Assembly: GCF_020447315.1 (NCBI RefSeq)
Contig: NZ_JAJADQ010000010.1
Span: 160,659 to 224,658, forward strand
DNA: 64,000 nucleotides
From: Hymenobacter nitidus
Lineage (GTDB): Bacteria; Bacteroidota; Bacteroidia; Cytophagales; Hymenobacteraceae
Direction of reading: 5' to 3'
Below the pieces are notes generated by a model. It saw only the letters and a list, made by a program, of their open reading frames with translations. It was not told the DNA's origin and searched no databases. Positions 1 to 9,109 of the stretch are shown here, in pieces; position 1 is the first letter of the stretch, and every line of letters begins with the position of its first letter. The position numbers and the translations under genes were made by a program.

Positions 1-556
1 CATGGCCGGTGCTGTAGACGAGCATCGTGCTGGAGCCGTACAGAATGTAGCCCGCGCCCACCTGCTTGCGCCCGCCCTGCAGAAAGTCTTCCCGCGTGGC
101 CTTGCTGCCGATGGGCGATACGCGGCGGTAGATGCTGAAAATAGTGCCGATGCTCACGTTCACATCGATGTTGCTGGAGCCGTCGAGCGGGTCCATGGCT
201 ACCACGTAGCGGCCCTGGTCGTTGCCGGTGTGGATGATTTCGTCGTCTTCCTCCGAGAGAATGGCGCAGGCCTCACCCCCGTTTTTCAGGGCCCGGATAA
301 AGCGGATGTTGGCTACCACGTCGAGCTTCTGCTGCTGCTCGCCCTGCACGTTCTGGGCGCCGTAGTTGCCGGTAATATCCATCAGGCCGGCCCGGTTGAT
401 TTCCCGGTTCACGATTTTGGCGGCCAGGGCCATGTCGCGCAGCAGCTGGCTCAGCTCACCGGTGGCGAAAGGAAATTCGGCCTGCTTGCGCATGATATAG
501 CGGTCCAGCGTGGTGCCGACGGGGCTGGCCAGGGTATTTTCTTGGGGTGCGGTCAT
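1..556 (-). CDS. fbp: Fructose-1,6-bisphosphatase class I (N-terminal part, cut by window edge)
   Basis: Removes the 1-phosphate from fructose 1,6-bisphosphate in gluconeogenesis, in the cytoplasm. About 185 N-terminal codons are visible, from the ATG at 556, and the 3' end lies outside the window. The metal-site acidic motif SEED (residues 101-104) and the family signature DPLDGSSNID (122-131) are both intact. It is the last gene of the minus-strand uronate train. That placement makes sense because KDPG cleavage yields pyruvate and glyceraldehyde 3-phosphate, which need gluconeogenesis to make hexose. A hairpin at 600-629 separates it from the preceding gene, so it may also have its own promoter. 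Confidence 0.93.
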   Translation of the reverse strand, partial: MTAPQENTLASPVGTTLDRYIMRKQAEFPFATGELSQLLRDMALAAKIVNREINRAGLMDITGNYGAQNVQGEQQQKLDVVANIRFIRALKNGGEACAILSEEDDEIIHTGNDQGRYVVAMDPLDGSSNIDVNVSIGTIFSIYRRVSPIGSKATREDFLQGGRKQVGAGYILYGSSTMLVYSTGH

Positions 557-599
557 GGGTGGGAGTCGGAAAGTGTCGGATACGATGAGGCTCAGAAAC

Positions 600-629
600 C
601 AGTTTCCCTCCGCGGAGGGAGGGAAACTG
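600..629. terminator. Inverted repeat, possible terminator or attenuator
   Basis: Perfect 12-bp arms (600-611 and 618-629) flank a 6-nt loop in the gap between the DUF4440 gene and fbp. There is no clear U-tract, so it could instead be an RNA-stability hairpin. Confidence 0.45.
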
Positions 630-651
630 ACTTTGGCGCTTGGTTACTCTA

Positions 652-1128
652 TTAGCTTTTGGCTTCAGGCTGCTTCTGGCTTTGCCAGAGCACCACCTGC
701 CAGCCTTTCTTGGCGTCTTTCACCTGCACCACCACGTACTTGAGGTGGGCAATGTTGGGCGTGCCGTCGGGCTTATTGGGCTGGGTGATGGTGATGGTAC
801 CGTTCACCACGGCGGCTTTGCCGTCGTTGTAGGCCCGCACGTTCAGAGCTTCCACGTCGATTTTGTCGTAGACGCTCTTGCCGTCCCGGATGCTCTGGAT
901 GTAGTCGGGCTTGCCGTTCTGCTTGCCGTTGGAGTGAGTGTACACCAGGTCGTCGGCAAAGACTTTCTCCAGAAAGGCATAGTCTTTTTTCACCTGGGCC
1001 TCAAAACGCTGGCGCTCCAGGGCTTCCACTTCCTTGACGGCCGCCATATCTTTCTTGTTGGTTTTGGATTGGGCCAGAGCCGCCACGCCGAGCACGAGCA
1101 GCAGGGCAAACGTGAGAAGTCGTTTCAT
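652..1128 (-). CDS. Exported SnoaL/NTF2-like (DUF4440) protein
   Basis: A 158-residue protein with a clear signal peptide (MKRLLTFALLLVLGVAALAQ), then a single NTF2-like cone fold of the DUF4440/SnoaL type. The fold call rests on the pattern EVEALERQRFEAQVKKDYAFL ... DDLVYTHSNGK ... YVVVQVKDAKKGWQVVLWQSQ. Such domains bind or isomerise small molecules, but most DUF4440 members have no assigned reaction. It starts 15 bp after the stop of the exuT-like transporter and is read in the same direction, so it is probably cotranscribed with the uronate genes. A periplasmic role in handling uronates would be a guess. Family confident, function unknown. Confidence 0.75.
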   Translation of the reverse strand: MKRLLTFALLLVLGVAALAQSKTNKKDMAAVKEVEALERQRFEAQVKKDYAFLEKVFADDLVYTHSNGKQNGKPDYIQSIRDGKSVYDKIDVEALNVRAYNDGKAAVVNGTITITQPNKPDGTPNIAHLKYVVVQVKDAKKGWQVVLWQSQKQPEAKS

Positions 1129-1143
1129 GAGTACCGCTAATGC

Positions 1144-2502
1144 TTAGGCTTCGAGGTCGATTTTCTTCATGCGCGGGGCCAGGAAGTGCATCAGCACCCA
1201 GGCCAGCAGGTAGGCGCCCCCGCAAATCCAGAACATGATAAAGTAAGCCTTGTCGAGCTGGCCGATGCTTTCGTAGTAGACGAACATACGTTTCTGCACC
1301 AGGGCCGTGAGGGCAATGCCGCCCAAGCCACCGGCCATGCCGCCAATGCCGGTTACCGAAGCCACGGCCCGCTTGGGGAACATGTCCGACACGGTGGTGA
1401 AGATGTTGGCGCTCCAGGCCTGGTGAGCCGCGGCGGCAATACCGATAACCAGCACGGCCAGCCACATATCAATCTGCCCCAGACGCTGGGCAAACACAAT
1501 CGGGAATACGCACAGGGCGATGAGCAGCATGCTGGTTTTGCGGGCTTTGAAAGCGGGCATGCCGTTACGGATAAAGTTCAGCGGAATCCAGCCGCCGCCC
1601 ACGCTGCCGATGCTCGACAGCACATACACGGCCGCCACGGGCAGGGCCACGGCGGTGCCTTTCAGACCGTACTGCTTGTTGAGGAAGTCGGGCAGCCAGA
1701 ACAGGTAGAACCACCACACTGGGTCGGTCAGGAACTTGCCCAGCACGAAGGCCCAGGTCTGGCGGTAGGTCAGGAGCTTAAACCAGGATACTTTGGGCTC
1801 CGTCTCGATGGACGCCGCGGCCAGGTCGTCCACGTCGGAGTGGATGTAGTCGAACTCGGCCTTGGTGAGCTTGGCGTGGCGGGCGGGCACTTCGTAGAGC
1901 CAGAACCACAGCCCCAGCCAGACAAAGCCGATGGCGCCGGTGATGATAAAGGCCCACTGCCAGCCGATGGTTTCGGCAATCAACGGCACCGTCAGTGGGG
2001 CAATAATAGCCCCCACGTTGGAGCCCGAGTTGAAGATACCGGTGGCCAAAGCCCGCTCCTTCTGCGGAAACCACTCGGCCGTGGTTTTGATGGCGGCCGG
2101 GAAGTTACCGGCCTCCGTCACGCCCAGAAACGCCCGGGCCACGCTGAAACCCAGCGTGCTACTCACGAAGGCGTGGCCGATGGCGGCCAGGCTCCACAGA
2201 AACGTCGATAGGGCATAGCCCATCTTGGTGCCGAGCTTGTCGATGATGCGGCCTACGCCCAGCATACCTAGCGAGTAGGCCAGCTTAAAGGCAATTTCGA
2301 TGTTGGCGTAGTCGCCCGAGTTCCACTTGAACTCGACTTCCAGGTAAGGCTTCAGCAGCGAAATTACCGCCCGGTCGAGGTAGTTGACCGTGGTGGCAAA
2401 AAACACCAGGGAGCAGATTGTCCAGCGGTATTTGCCGATGGTAGAGTCCAACGAGGGCGGGTTGGGCACGGTTGGGGGGATAACCGGGGCTGTGTTCATC
2501 AC
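1144..2502 (-). CDS. exuT: MFS hexuronate transporter, ExuT/ACS family
   Basis: A 452-residue inner-membrane permease of the anion:cation symporter branch of the MFS, with about 12 hydrophobic segments. The N-terminal segment carries VNYLDRAVISLL, followed by the loop GRIIDKLGTKMGY and the family stretch FLGVTEAGNFPAAIKTTAEWF. Members of this branch in galacturonate operons import hexuronates by proton symport. The start overlaps the eda stop by 4 bp (ATGA), so translation is probably coupled. Context (eda, kdgK, uxaC, uxaA, uxaB on the same strand) strongly supports uptake of galacturonate or glucuronate. The exact substrate cannot be read from sequence alone. Confidence 0.85.
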   Translation of the reverse strand: MMNTAPVIPPTVPNPPSLDSTIGKYRWTICSLVFFATTVNYLDRAVISLLKPYLEVEFKWNSGDYANIEIAFKLAYSLGMLGVGRIIDKLGTKMGYALSTFLWSLAAIGHAFVSSTLGFSVARAFLGVTEAGNFPAAIKTTAEWFPQKERALATGIFNSGSNVGAIIAPLTVPLIAETIGWQWAFIITGAIGFVWLGLWFWLYEVPARHAKLTKAEFDYIHSDVDDLAAASIETEPKVSWFKLLTYRQTWAFVLGKFLTDPVWWFYLFWLPDFLNKQYGLKGTAVALPVAAVYVLSSIGSVGGGWIPLNFIRNGMPAFKARKTSMLLIALCVFPIVFAQRLGQIDMWLAVLVIGIAAAAHQAWSANIFTTVSDMFPKRAVASVTGIGGMAGGLGGIALTALVQKRMFVYYESIGQLDKAYFIMFWICGGAYLLAWVLMHFLAPRMKKIDLEA

Positions 2503-3155
2503 GAAGCGCGAGAGGTGAGAAATTGCATAAGTGGCGCAATCCGCGGCGCGAGGACGGCCACGTCGTCGGCGCCTTTAAAGAGCTGGGAGCCAATCCCAAC
2601 CACATTTACGCCGGCCCCGAACCACTCGGTGAGGCTGGCCTGGGTGGGCTCTACCCCACCGGTTACCATGAGCTTCACCGCGGGCATGGGCCCGCGCAGG
2701 CTCTTGATAAAGTCGGGACCGAGCACGTTGCCGGGGAAAATCTTGACTAGGCCCGCCCCGAGCTGGCTGGCGGTGTACACTTCGGTGAGCGTCATGGCGC
2801 CGGGCACCCAGGCCACGTCGTGGCGGCGGCAGGCCTCGGCCACGTCAGTGGTCATGATGGGTTGCACCACGAAGTCGGCGCCGGCGGCAATGAACTGCTC
2901 GGCCTGGGCCGCGGTGTAGATAGTACCGATGCCCAGCAGCATCTCGGGCAGATGCTCGCGCACGTAGCGCTGCAGCTGGGTAAAGACTTCAAAGGCATTG
3001 GCCCCGCGGTTCGTGAATTCAAAGACGCGGACGCCGCCTTCGTAGCAGGCCTTGACCACGCGCTGGGCGTAGGCCGCGTCGGCGTGGAAGAACACCGGCA
3101 CCAGTGGGGCCTGCAGCACGCGCTCCAGAACTTCGGCGGAAGAGTATCGGGACAT
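2499..3155 (-). CDS. eda: 2-dehydro-3-deoxy-6-phosphogluconate (KDPG) aldolase, copy 1
   Basis: Class I aldolase of 218 residues that splits KDPG into pyruvate and glyceraldehyde 3-phosphate. The TIM-barrel motifs are in order: FEFTNRG (equivalent to Glu45 and Arg49 of E. coli Eda), GIGTIYT, PGAMTLTEV, the Schiff-base lysine in VKIFPG, and MVTGGV. It overlaps the transporter by 4 bp and lies 93 bp after kdgK, whose product makes its substrate. A second, clearly related copy lies at 24643-25299. The N-terminal PVFFHAD differs from the proteobacterial type but is shared by both copies. Confidence 0.92.
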   Translation of the reverse strand: MSRYSSAEVLERVLQAPLVPVFFHADAAYAQRVVKACYEGGVRVFEFTNRGANAFEVFTQLQRYVREHLPEMLLGIGTIYTAAQAEQFIAAGADFVVQPIMTTDVAEACRRHDVAWVPGAMTLTEVYTASQLGAGLVKIFPGNVLGPDFIKSLRGPMPAVKLMVTGGVEPTQASLTEWFGAGVNVVGIGSQLFKGADDVAVLAPRIAPLMQFLTSRAS

Positions 3156-3160
3156 GGGTT

Positions 3161-3247
3161 TTGGTTTTTAGGTACTGGTTGTTGGTTTTTGGCTCCTGGG
3201 ATTCAGCATTCTGGGCCAAAAACCAACAACCAGCAACCAAAAACCAA
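3161..3247. repeat. Long imperfect inverted repeat between kdgK and eda
   Basis: Arms of 33 nt (3161-3193 and 3215-3247) match with three mismatches; the inner 19 nt (3175-3193 and 3215-3233) are perfect. The loop is 21 nt. The arms are T/G-rich on one side and A/C-rich on the other, built from TTGGTTTTT-like units. It fills nearly all of the 93-bp gap and would form a stable RNA hairpin between two cotranscribed genes. Confidence 0.8.
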
Positions 3248-3248
3248 T

Positions 3249-4259
3249 TTAGCGGAGCAGGCGCCCCGAGGTGTTGCCTTTCACCACTTCGTCGACTTCG
3301 GCCTTGGTGGCCAGGTTGAAGTCGCCGTGAATGGTGTGCTTGAGGGCGGAAGAAGCCACCCCGAAGGTCAGGGCCTGCTGCTGGTCGTGGGTCGTGAGTG
3401 AGCCGTAGATAAAGCCCGCAATGAAGGCGTCGCCGCCCCCGATGCGGTCCACGATAGGCACGATGTCGTAGCTGGGGCTTTCCACGAAGCTCTTGCCATC
3501 GTAGAGGATGCCTTTGAGCTGGTTGTGCGAGGCGCTCAGGGTTTCGCGCCGCGTGGTGATGACCTGCTTCACGGTGGGAAAGCGCGCCATCAGCTGTTCG
3601 GCCATCGAAGTAAAGCTATGCGAAGCACCTTCTTGCGGTACAATGCCGAATAAATCTTCGGAATCGTTTTCGGAAGCCACGATGACGTCGCAGCCTTCGA
3701 CCAGCCCTGGCATTACATCCTGGGCTTTCTGCCCGTACTGCCATAGGTTGCGGCGGTAGTTCACGTCGCCCGACACGGTGATGCCCAGTCGGCGGGCCGT
3801 AGTTATAGCATCCTGGCAAGCCTGGGCGGCGGCGGCGGAAATGGCCGGCGTGATGCCCGTCCAGTGAAACCAGCTGGCGTCTTTCAGGATTTCCTCCCAG
3901 TTGAAGTCTGCGGGCCGCAGGTTGGCAAAAGCCGAGTCGAACCGGTCGTACACCACCTTGCTGGGCCGCATGGAGGCCCCGACTTCCAGGAAATACAGCC
4001 CCAGCCGCTCCCCGCGAAACACGGTGTGCTGCATGTTCACGCCATAGCGCTGAAAGTGCTGGGTAGCGGCTTGGCCCAGCTCGTTGGCAGGAAAGCAGGT
4101 GACGTGGGCCGCGGGCATGCCCAGCTGGGTCAGGGACGCGGCCACGTTGGCCTCGCCGCCGCCGTAGGTGGCTTCGAACGTGGGGGTTTGGGTTAAGCGG
4201 TAGTTCAGCGGCGGCGAGAGCCGCAACATGATTTCGCCGAACGTGACTACCTGCTTCAT
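3249..4259 (-). CDS. kdgK: 2-keto-3-deoxygluconate kinase (PfkB family)
   Basis: A 336-residue ribokinase/PfkB-family sugar kinase that phosphorylates KDG to KDPG. The N-terminal substrate motif TYGGGEANVAASLTQLG (residues 31-47) and the C-terminal ATP/anion-hole motif DRIGGGDAFIAGF (271-283), with catalytic Asp277, are intact. Length is normal for KdgK. It stands between uxaC and eda on the same strand, so the specificity call rests on both family and pathway order. It joins the saturated (Uxa) and unsaturated (Kdu) branches, which both produce KDG. Confidence 0.9.
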   Translation of the reverse strand: MKQVVTFGEIMLRLSPPLNYRLTQTPTFEATYGGGEANVAASLTQLGMPAAHVTCFPANELGQAATQHFQRYGVNMQHTVFRGERLGLYFLEVGASMRPSKVVYDRFDSAFANLRPADFNWEEILKDASWFHWTGITPAISAAAAQACQDAITTARRLGITVSGDVNYRRNLWQYGQKAQDVMPGLVEGCDVIVASENDSEDLFGIVPQEGASHSFTSMAEQLMARFPTVKQVITTRRETLSASHNQLKGILYDGKSFVESPSYDIVPIVDRIGGGDAFIAGFIYGSLTTHDQQQALTFGVASSALKHTIHGDFNLATKAEVDEVVKGNTSGRLLR

Positions 4260-4328
4260 GAAAGGAGTGGTTGTGAGGAAAGAATCAGGAAAAAGAGCGG
4301 GCCCGCAAAGCAGCCGGCCCGCCGCAAG

Positions 4329-5780
4329 CTAGGCTTTCTCGGCTACGCGGGCGGCTTCTACCGGCTCGGCCTGGCTTTCGAAGCCAAAATAGCCCTTGGC
4401 GTTGTTGTAGCAAATGTTCTGCACCATGCCGCCTAGCAGCTCCATATCATCGGGCAGCTCGCCGTTTTCCACGTCGTTGCCCAGGATGTTGCACAGGATG
4501 CGGCGGAAGTACTCGTGGCGCGGGTACGAGAGGAAGCTGCGCGAATCGGTGAGCATGCCCACGAAGCGGCTCAGCAGGCCCAGGTTCGACAGGGCGTTGA
4601 TCTGGCGCTCCATGCCGTCTTTCTGGTCGAGAAACCACCAGCCCGAGCCGAACTGCATCTTGCCGGCCACAGTACCGTCCTGGAAGTTGCCGATCATGGT
4701 GGCAAACAGCTCGTTGTCGGCCGGATTCAGGTTGTAGAGAATCGTTTTGGCCAGCTTGTCCTGGGTGTCGAGCCGGTCGAGGAACTTCGACAAGGCCTGG
4801 CCCTGCGAGAAGTCGCCGATGGAGTCCCAGCCCGTGTCGGGGCCCAGCTGGCGCAGCTGGCGGGCGTTGTTGTTGCGCAAAGCGCCCAAATGGAACTGCT
4901 GGGTCCAGCCTTTCTCCCAGTCCAGCTCGGCCAGGAATACCAGCATGGCCGACTTGAATTGCAGCACTTCCTTCGGCTTCAGGCTTTCCCCGCCGCGCAC
5001 TTTGGCGAAGATGGCGCTGATTTCCGCGTCGGTGTAGTCGTCGGCGTAAATCTGCTCCAGGCCGTGGTCCGACAGGCGGCAGCCCAGGGCGGCGAAGTAG
5101 TCGTGGCGCACGCGCAGAGCTGTGAGCAGGTCCGGGTACGAGACAATATCCACGGCGGCGGAGGCACCCAGCTTATCGAGGTAGGCGTTGTAGGCCGAGG
5201 CATCTTCGGGGCTCATGGCCTTATCGGGGCGGAAGGTGGGCAGCACCTGTACGGCAAACCCCGAGGCGGCCAGGGCCCGGTGGTGTTCCAGGGAGTCGGC
5301 CGGGTCGTCGGTGGTGCACAGCGTCTTCACGTTCATCTTCAGCAGCAGGCCGCGCACCGAGTACTCGGGCGTCTGAAGCAGGGCGTTGCAGTGCTCGTAG
5401 ATGCGGCGGGCGCTGTCCTTGTTTAGCACCTCGGTCACGCCGAAATAGCGCTGCAGCTCCAGGTGGGTCCAGTGGTAGAGCGGGTTGCGCAGGGTGTAGG
5501 GCACGGTTTCGGCCCACTTCTCGAACTTCTCCCAGTCGGAAGCACTGCCCGTGATGTAGCGCTCGTCGATGCCGTTGGTGCGCATGGCCCGCCACTTGTA
5601 ATGGTCGCCGTAGAGCCAGAGCTGGGTGATACTCTCAAACTGCTTGTCCTCCGCAATCTGGTCGGGCAGCAGGTGGTTGTGGTAGTCGATGATGGGCATC
5701 GGGGCGGCATACTCGTGGTAGAGCATGCGCGCGGTTTCCGTCTGCAGCAGGAAATCAGTATCGAGGAAGGGCTTTTTCAT
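4329..5780 (-). CDS. uxaC: Glucuronate/galacturonate isomerase
   Basis: A 483-residue uronate isomerase of the amidohydrolase superfamily. It converts D-galacturonate to D-tagaturonate and D-glucuronate to D-fructuronate. The metal-binding start of the barrel is seen as DYHNHL (residues 32-37). Further family blocks include QLWLYGDHYKWRAMRTNGI and a C-terminal LSYPRHEYFRRILCNILG. It is the first step of the saturated branch. Downstream are kdgK (69 bp) and eda; upstream is uxaA (139 bp gap). Only uxaB and uxaA are present, with no uxuA/uxuB homologue in the window, so galacturonate is the more likely main substrate. Confidence 0.95.
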   Translation of the reverse strand: MKKPFLDTDFLLQTETARMLYHEYAAPMPIIDYHNHLLPDQIAEDKQFESITQLWLYGDHYKWRAMRTNGIDERYITGSASDWEKFEKWAETVPYTLRNPLYHWTHLELQRYFGVTEVLNKDSARRIYEHCNALLQTPEYSVRGLLLKMNVKTLCTTDDPADSLEHHRALAASGFAVQVLPTFRPDKAMSPEDASAYNAYLDKLGASAAVDIVSYPDLLTALRVRHDYFAALGCRLSDHGLEQIYADDYTDAEISAIFAKVRGGESLKPKEVLQFKSAMLVFLAELDWEKGWTQQFHLGALRNNNARQLRQLGPDTGWDSIGDFSQGQALSKFLDRLDTQDKLAKTILYNLNPADNELFATMIGNFQDGTVAGKMQFGSGWWFLDQKDGMERQINALSNLGLLSRFVGMLTDSRSFLSYPRHEYFRRILCNILGNDVENGELPDDMELLGGMVQNICYNNAKGYFGFESQAEPVEAARVAEKA

Positions 5781-5919
5781 AATCGTTAAGTGGGGCCGGG
5801 TGGGAAACCGAGTGTTAATAGGAGGTCGGAGGTTACAGGAGCAAGGTAAACGGCAGTAAAAGTATCCGCATCCTGAACTCTCCTGCTAGCGAAGAAATGC
5901 GGGATGCGGCCCTGCTACT

Positions 5920-7575
5920 CTACAAGGATACGCCGCGTTTCCAGGGAATAAAGTCGGTCTGGCCGTGGCGCACGGCGGCCACTTCCTCCCCGCTGGCCAC
6001 GCGAACCACGTAGTCCAGAATCCGCTCCCCGGCCTGCTCGATGGTTTCCTCGCCGTCGATAACGGTGCCGGTGTTCAGGTCGATGATGTCGGGCATGCGC
6101 TGGGCCAAGGCCGTGTTGCTCGAAATCTTCACCACGGGCGCAATCGGGTTGCCGGTAGGCGTGCCCAAGCCGGTGGTGAAGAGCACGATGTTGGCGCCCG
6201 AGCCTACTTCAGCCGTCGTCGATTCCACGTCGTTGCCGGGGGTGCAGAGCAGGTTCAAGCCGGGCTTGGTCACCAGCTCGGGGTAGTCGAGCACGGCCAC
6301 TACCGGCGACGAACCGCCTTTACGCGCGGCCCCGGCCGACTTCATGGCGTCGGTAATCAGCCCGTCCCGGATGTTGCCCGGCGAGGGGTTCATGTCGAAG
6401 CCCGAGCCCACGGCCACGGCCGATTCGCCGTAGGCCTTCATCAGGGAGCTGAACCGCTCAGCCGTCGGCTGGTCTACCGAGCGGTCGACCAGCTCCTGCT
6501 CCACGCCGCACAGCTCGGGGAATTCGGCCAGAATAACCGAGCCACCGAGGGCGACGAGCATATCCGACACATGGCCCACGGCGGGGTTGGCCGAAATACC
6601 GGAAAAGCCGTCCGAGCCGCCGCACTCCAGACCGATGGTGAGCTTGCTCAGGGGCGCGGGCTGGCGGTGCTGGGCGTTGGCCTGCATCAGGCCGGCAAAG
6701 GTCTGGCGCAGGGCCGTGCTGATCAGGGCCTCTTCGGTCCCGATTTTCTGCTGCTCCAGAATGTAGAGCGGCTTGTAAAACTGCGGACTGCGCTTGTTTA
6801 TTTCGTCCTGCAGCATCGAAATCTGGGCGTTCTGGCACCCCAGGCTCAGCACCGTCGCGCCGGCCACGTTGGGGTGGGTAATGTAGCCGGCCAGCAAACC
6901 GCAGAGGGTCTGGGCGTCCTGGCGAATACCGCCGCAGCCGCCTTCGTGCTGCAGAAACCGCACGCCGTCCACGTTGGGAAACAGCTTGGGCTTGTGCTGG
7001 CTGGTTTCGGTCGAGTGCAGGTCGGTGGCCAGAATTTCCTCCACCGTTTTGCCCGCCTGCATCAGCTGAATCAGCTCCTGGGTCTGGGGCTGGTAGCTCT
7101 TCTTGCGGCCGTAGCCCAAATCGTGCACCAGGGCTTCTTCCAGCACCTGAATATTGCGGTTCTCGCAGAATACCAGGGGAATAACTAGCCAGTAGTTGGC
7201 CGTGCCCACGCGGCCGTCGGCGCGGTGGAAGCCCATGAAGGTGCGCTCCTGCCACTTGCTCACGTCGGGCACGGGCCAGTTCAGGCGGTGCATACCGGCA
7301 GTTTGGTCAAATGAGTCGGTGGCGTGCTGAATGTTGGAAGTAGTGAGCAGGCCGCCGAGCGGAATGCTCTGGCGCACTTTGCCCACCAGCACCCCGTACA
7401 TGTGTACTAAATCTCCGGGCTCGAAGGCCTGGGGCGCTACTTTATGCTTGGCCGGAATAGCCTGGGTCGTCGTTATCATGCCATCCTTCCACGGCACGGG
7501 CGTCCCGATGGGCAGGTCGGTGAGGGCGACCAGCACGTTGTCGTGGGGATGAATTTGGGCTACTAAATGCTTCAT
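5920..7575 (-). CDS. uxaA: Altronate dehydratase
   Basis: Dehydrates D-altronate to 2-keto-3-deoxygluconate. The 551-residue protein has the fused architecture of the family. An N-terminal SAF-type domain spans about residues 1-90 (HDNVLVALTDLPIGTPV). A larger catalytic domain begins at FMGFHRADGRVGTANYWLVI and contains HEGGCGG, GLECGGSDGFSGISANP and FTTGLGTPTGNPIAPVVKIS. Its start overlaps the uxaB stop by 4 bp, so the two oxidation/dehydration steps are translationally coupled. The 139-bp gap before uxaC could hold an internal promoter, but no convincing -7 element was found there. Confidence 0.95.
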   Translation of the reverse strand: MKHLVAQIHPHDNVLVALTDLPIGTPVPWKDGMITTTQAIPAKHKVAPQAFEPGDLVHMYGVLVGKVRQSIPLGGLLTTSNIQHATDSFDQTAGMHRLNWPVPDVSKWQERTFMGFHRADGRVGTANYWLVIPLVFCENRNIQVLEEALVHDLGYGRKKSYQPQTQELIQLMQAGKTVEEILATDLHSTETSQHKPKLFPNVDGVRFLQHEGGCGGIRQDAQTLCGLLAGYITHPNVAGATVLSLGCQNAQISMLQDEINKRSPQFYKPLYILEQQKIGTEEALISTALRQTFAGLMQANAQHRQPAPLSKLTIGLECGGSDGFSGISANPAVGHVSDMLVALGGSVILAEFPELCGVEQELVDRSVDQPTAERFSSLMKAYGESAVAVGSGFDMNPSPGNIRDGLITDAMKSAGAARKGGSSPVVAVLDYPELVTKPGLNLLCTPGNDVESTTAEVGSGANIVLFTTGLGTPTGNPIAPVVKISSNTALAQRMPDIIDLNTGTVIDGEETIEQAGERILDYVVRVASGEEVAAVRHGQTDFIPWKRGVSL

Positions 7576-9098
7576 GAGGCAAGGGAAACCTTGTGGGTAA
7601 AATAGCTGGCCAGCGTGGCCGCCGCGCCGTCCTGCAGCAGCTGGTGCAGGTACTTCTCGACGCGGGCCGCGAAGCCGGGCAGTTGGGCCAGATCGTGGCC
7701 CCAGAGGGTTTTATTACGCAAAACAGTGGCCGTTAATTCCGCCGGGCCCTGCTGTTGCCACAGCTCGGCGAAGTAGCCGGCCTTCTCATCCTGAATCGGG
7801 TAGGCTTGACCGTTGGCCTCGCCGTACCATATCTGGTCGTGCTGCTGGGTGCCGCGCATAAAGAGCAGGTAGGCGGCAAAGCCCAGGGCCACGTAGTCGG
7901 GCGCCACGCTCAGCTTCTGGTAGTAATGCAGCAGCGTGGGCACGTTGCGCATCTGAATTTTCATGGTGTAGTTGAGCGTGATGCCCAGCCAGCGGTGCTC
8001 GATGTAGGGGTTGCGGAACCGGTCGAGCACCTGCATGCCAAAGCGCTGGCCTACTTTCTCGTCCACGGCGTACGGGATGCCGGGCAGCAGGTCGGCCAGC
8101 ATCAGGTTCTGGATAAAGCCGGCCATAGCCGCGTCGTCCATAGCCGCGCGCACCGTGTCGAAACCGCTAAGGAAGGCCAGGCCGCAGCTGAGCGTGTGCG
8201 TGCCGTTGAGCAGGCGCAGCTTCAGCTCCCGGAACAAATCGATGTTGGGCTGCACGATTACCCCTGCGTCGACCTGCTCGAAAGACAGCACCGATTTCAC
8301 GTGCGCATCGCCCTCAATGGCCCAGAGCAGGTAGGCTTCCGACATCGTGAGCAAATCGTCGGAGTAGCCCAGCTCGACTTCCAGGGCGGCCTGGGTGGCG
8401 GCGTCGGGGCGGCCGGGCACGATGCGGTCCACGAGCGAGTTACAGAAGTGGTTGGCCGATTCGAGCCACTCGATAAAGTCCGCGTCGAGGCCATTGAGGT
8501 GGGCCAGCTCCAGCACGATGCTTTCCAGCTTGGTGCCGTTGCCCGGAATCAGTTCGGTGGGCACAATCACCAGGCCCTTGTCCTGAGCACCCCCAAACGC
8601 CTGCCAGCGGGCAAAGAGCACGGCCAGCAGCTTGCCCGGAAACGACACGGGCGGGGCCTGCTGAATCGACTCGGAAACGAGCTGAATGCCCACTTCGGTG
8701 GTGTTGGAAATGACTACCTGCAGCTCAGGGCTCTGGGCCACGCGCAGCACCTCGGCCCACTGGCTTTTAGCCGACAGCACCCGGCTGATGGCCGAGCACA
8801 CCACGTTTTCCTCCACCGTCTGACCATCGGCAATACCCCGGATGCTGAGCGTGTAGAGGCCGTCCTGCCGGTCGAAGGCAGTAGCGTCGCCCCCATCCGT
8901 GGACTTCACTACCACCACGCGGCCGTTGAAGACGCCCTGGCGGTTGGCCTTGTCGATGAGGTAGTCGGGCAGGCCGCGCAGCAGCACGCCGGTGCCGAAC
9001 TGCAGCACCTTTTCGGGCAACTCAAAGTGTGCCGCCTCGGGCATAGCTACGGCCGAGGGCGAGAGGGCAAGTGCCGCTTGTTTGGATAAACTGGCCAT
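7572..9098 (-). CDS. uxaB: Tagaturonate reductase (altronate oxidoreductase)
   Basis: NADH-dependent reduction of D-tagaturonate to D-altronate, by a mannitol-dehydrogenase-family long-chain polyol dehydrogenase. The ATG at 9098 (MASLSKQAALALS) is chosen because it leaves a clean 11-bp gap after the pectate lyase stop. A longer frame to 9152 would overlap that gene. About 508 residues. The N-terminal Rossmann motif is VLQFGTGVLLRGLPDYLID; the catalytic region is LKLRLLNGTHTLSCGLAFL, which carries the Lys, Asn and His pattern of the family. Overlaps uxaA by 4 bp. Confidence 0.93.
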   Translation of the reverse strand: MASLSKQAALALSPSAVAMPEAAHFELPEKVLQFGTGVLLRGLPDYLIDKANRQGVFNGRVVVVKSTDGGDATAFDRQDGLYTLSIRGIADGQTVEENVVCSAISRVLSAKSQWAEVLRVAQSPELQVVISNTTEVGIQLVSESIQQAPPVSFPGKLLAVLFARWQAFGGAQDKGLVIVPTELIPGNGTKLESIVLELAHLNGLDADFIEWLESANHFCNSLVDRIVPGRPDAATQAALEVELGYSDDLLTMSEAYLLWAIEGDAHVKSVLSFEQVDAGVIVQPNIDLFRELKLRLLNGTHTLSCGLAFLSGFDTVRAAMDDAAMAGFIQNLMLADLLPGIPYAVDEKVGQRFGMQVLDRFRNPYIEHRWLGITLNYTMKIQMRNVPTLLHYYQKLSVAPDYVALGFAAYLLFMRGTQQHDQIWYGEANGQAYPIQDEKAGYFAELWQQQGPAELTATVLRNKTLWGHDLAQLPGFAARVEKYLHQLLQDGAAATLASYFTHKVSLAS

Positions 9099-9109
9099 AA
9101 TTCCGAGCC

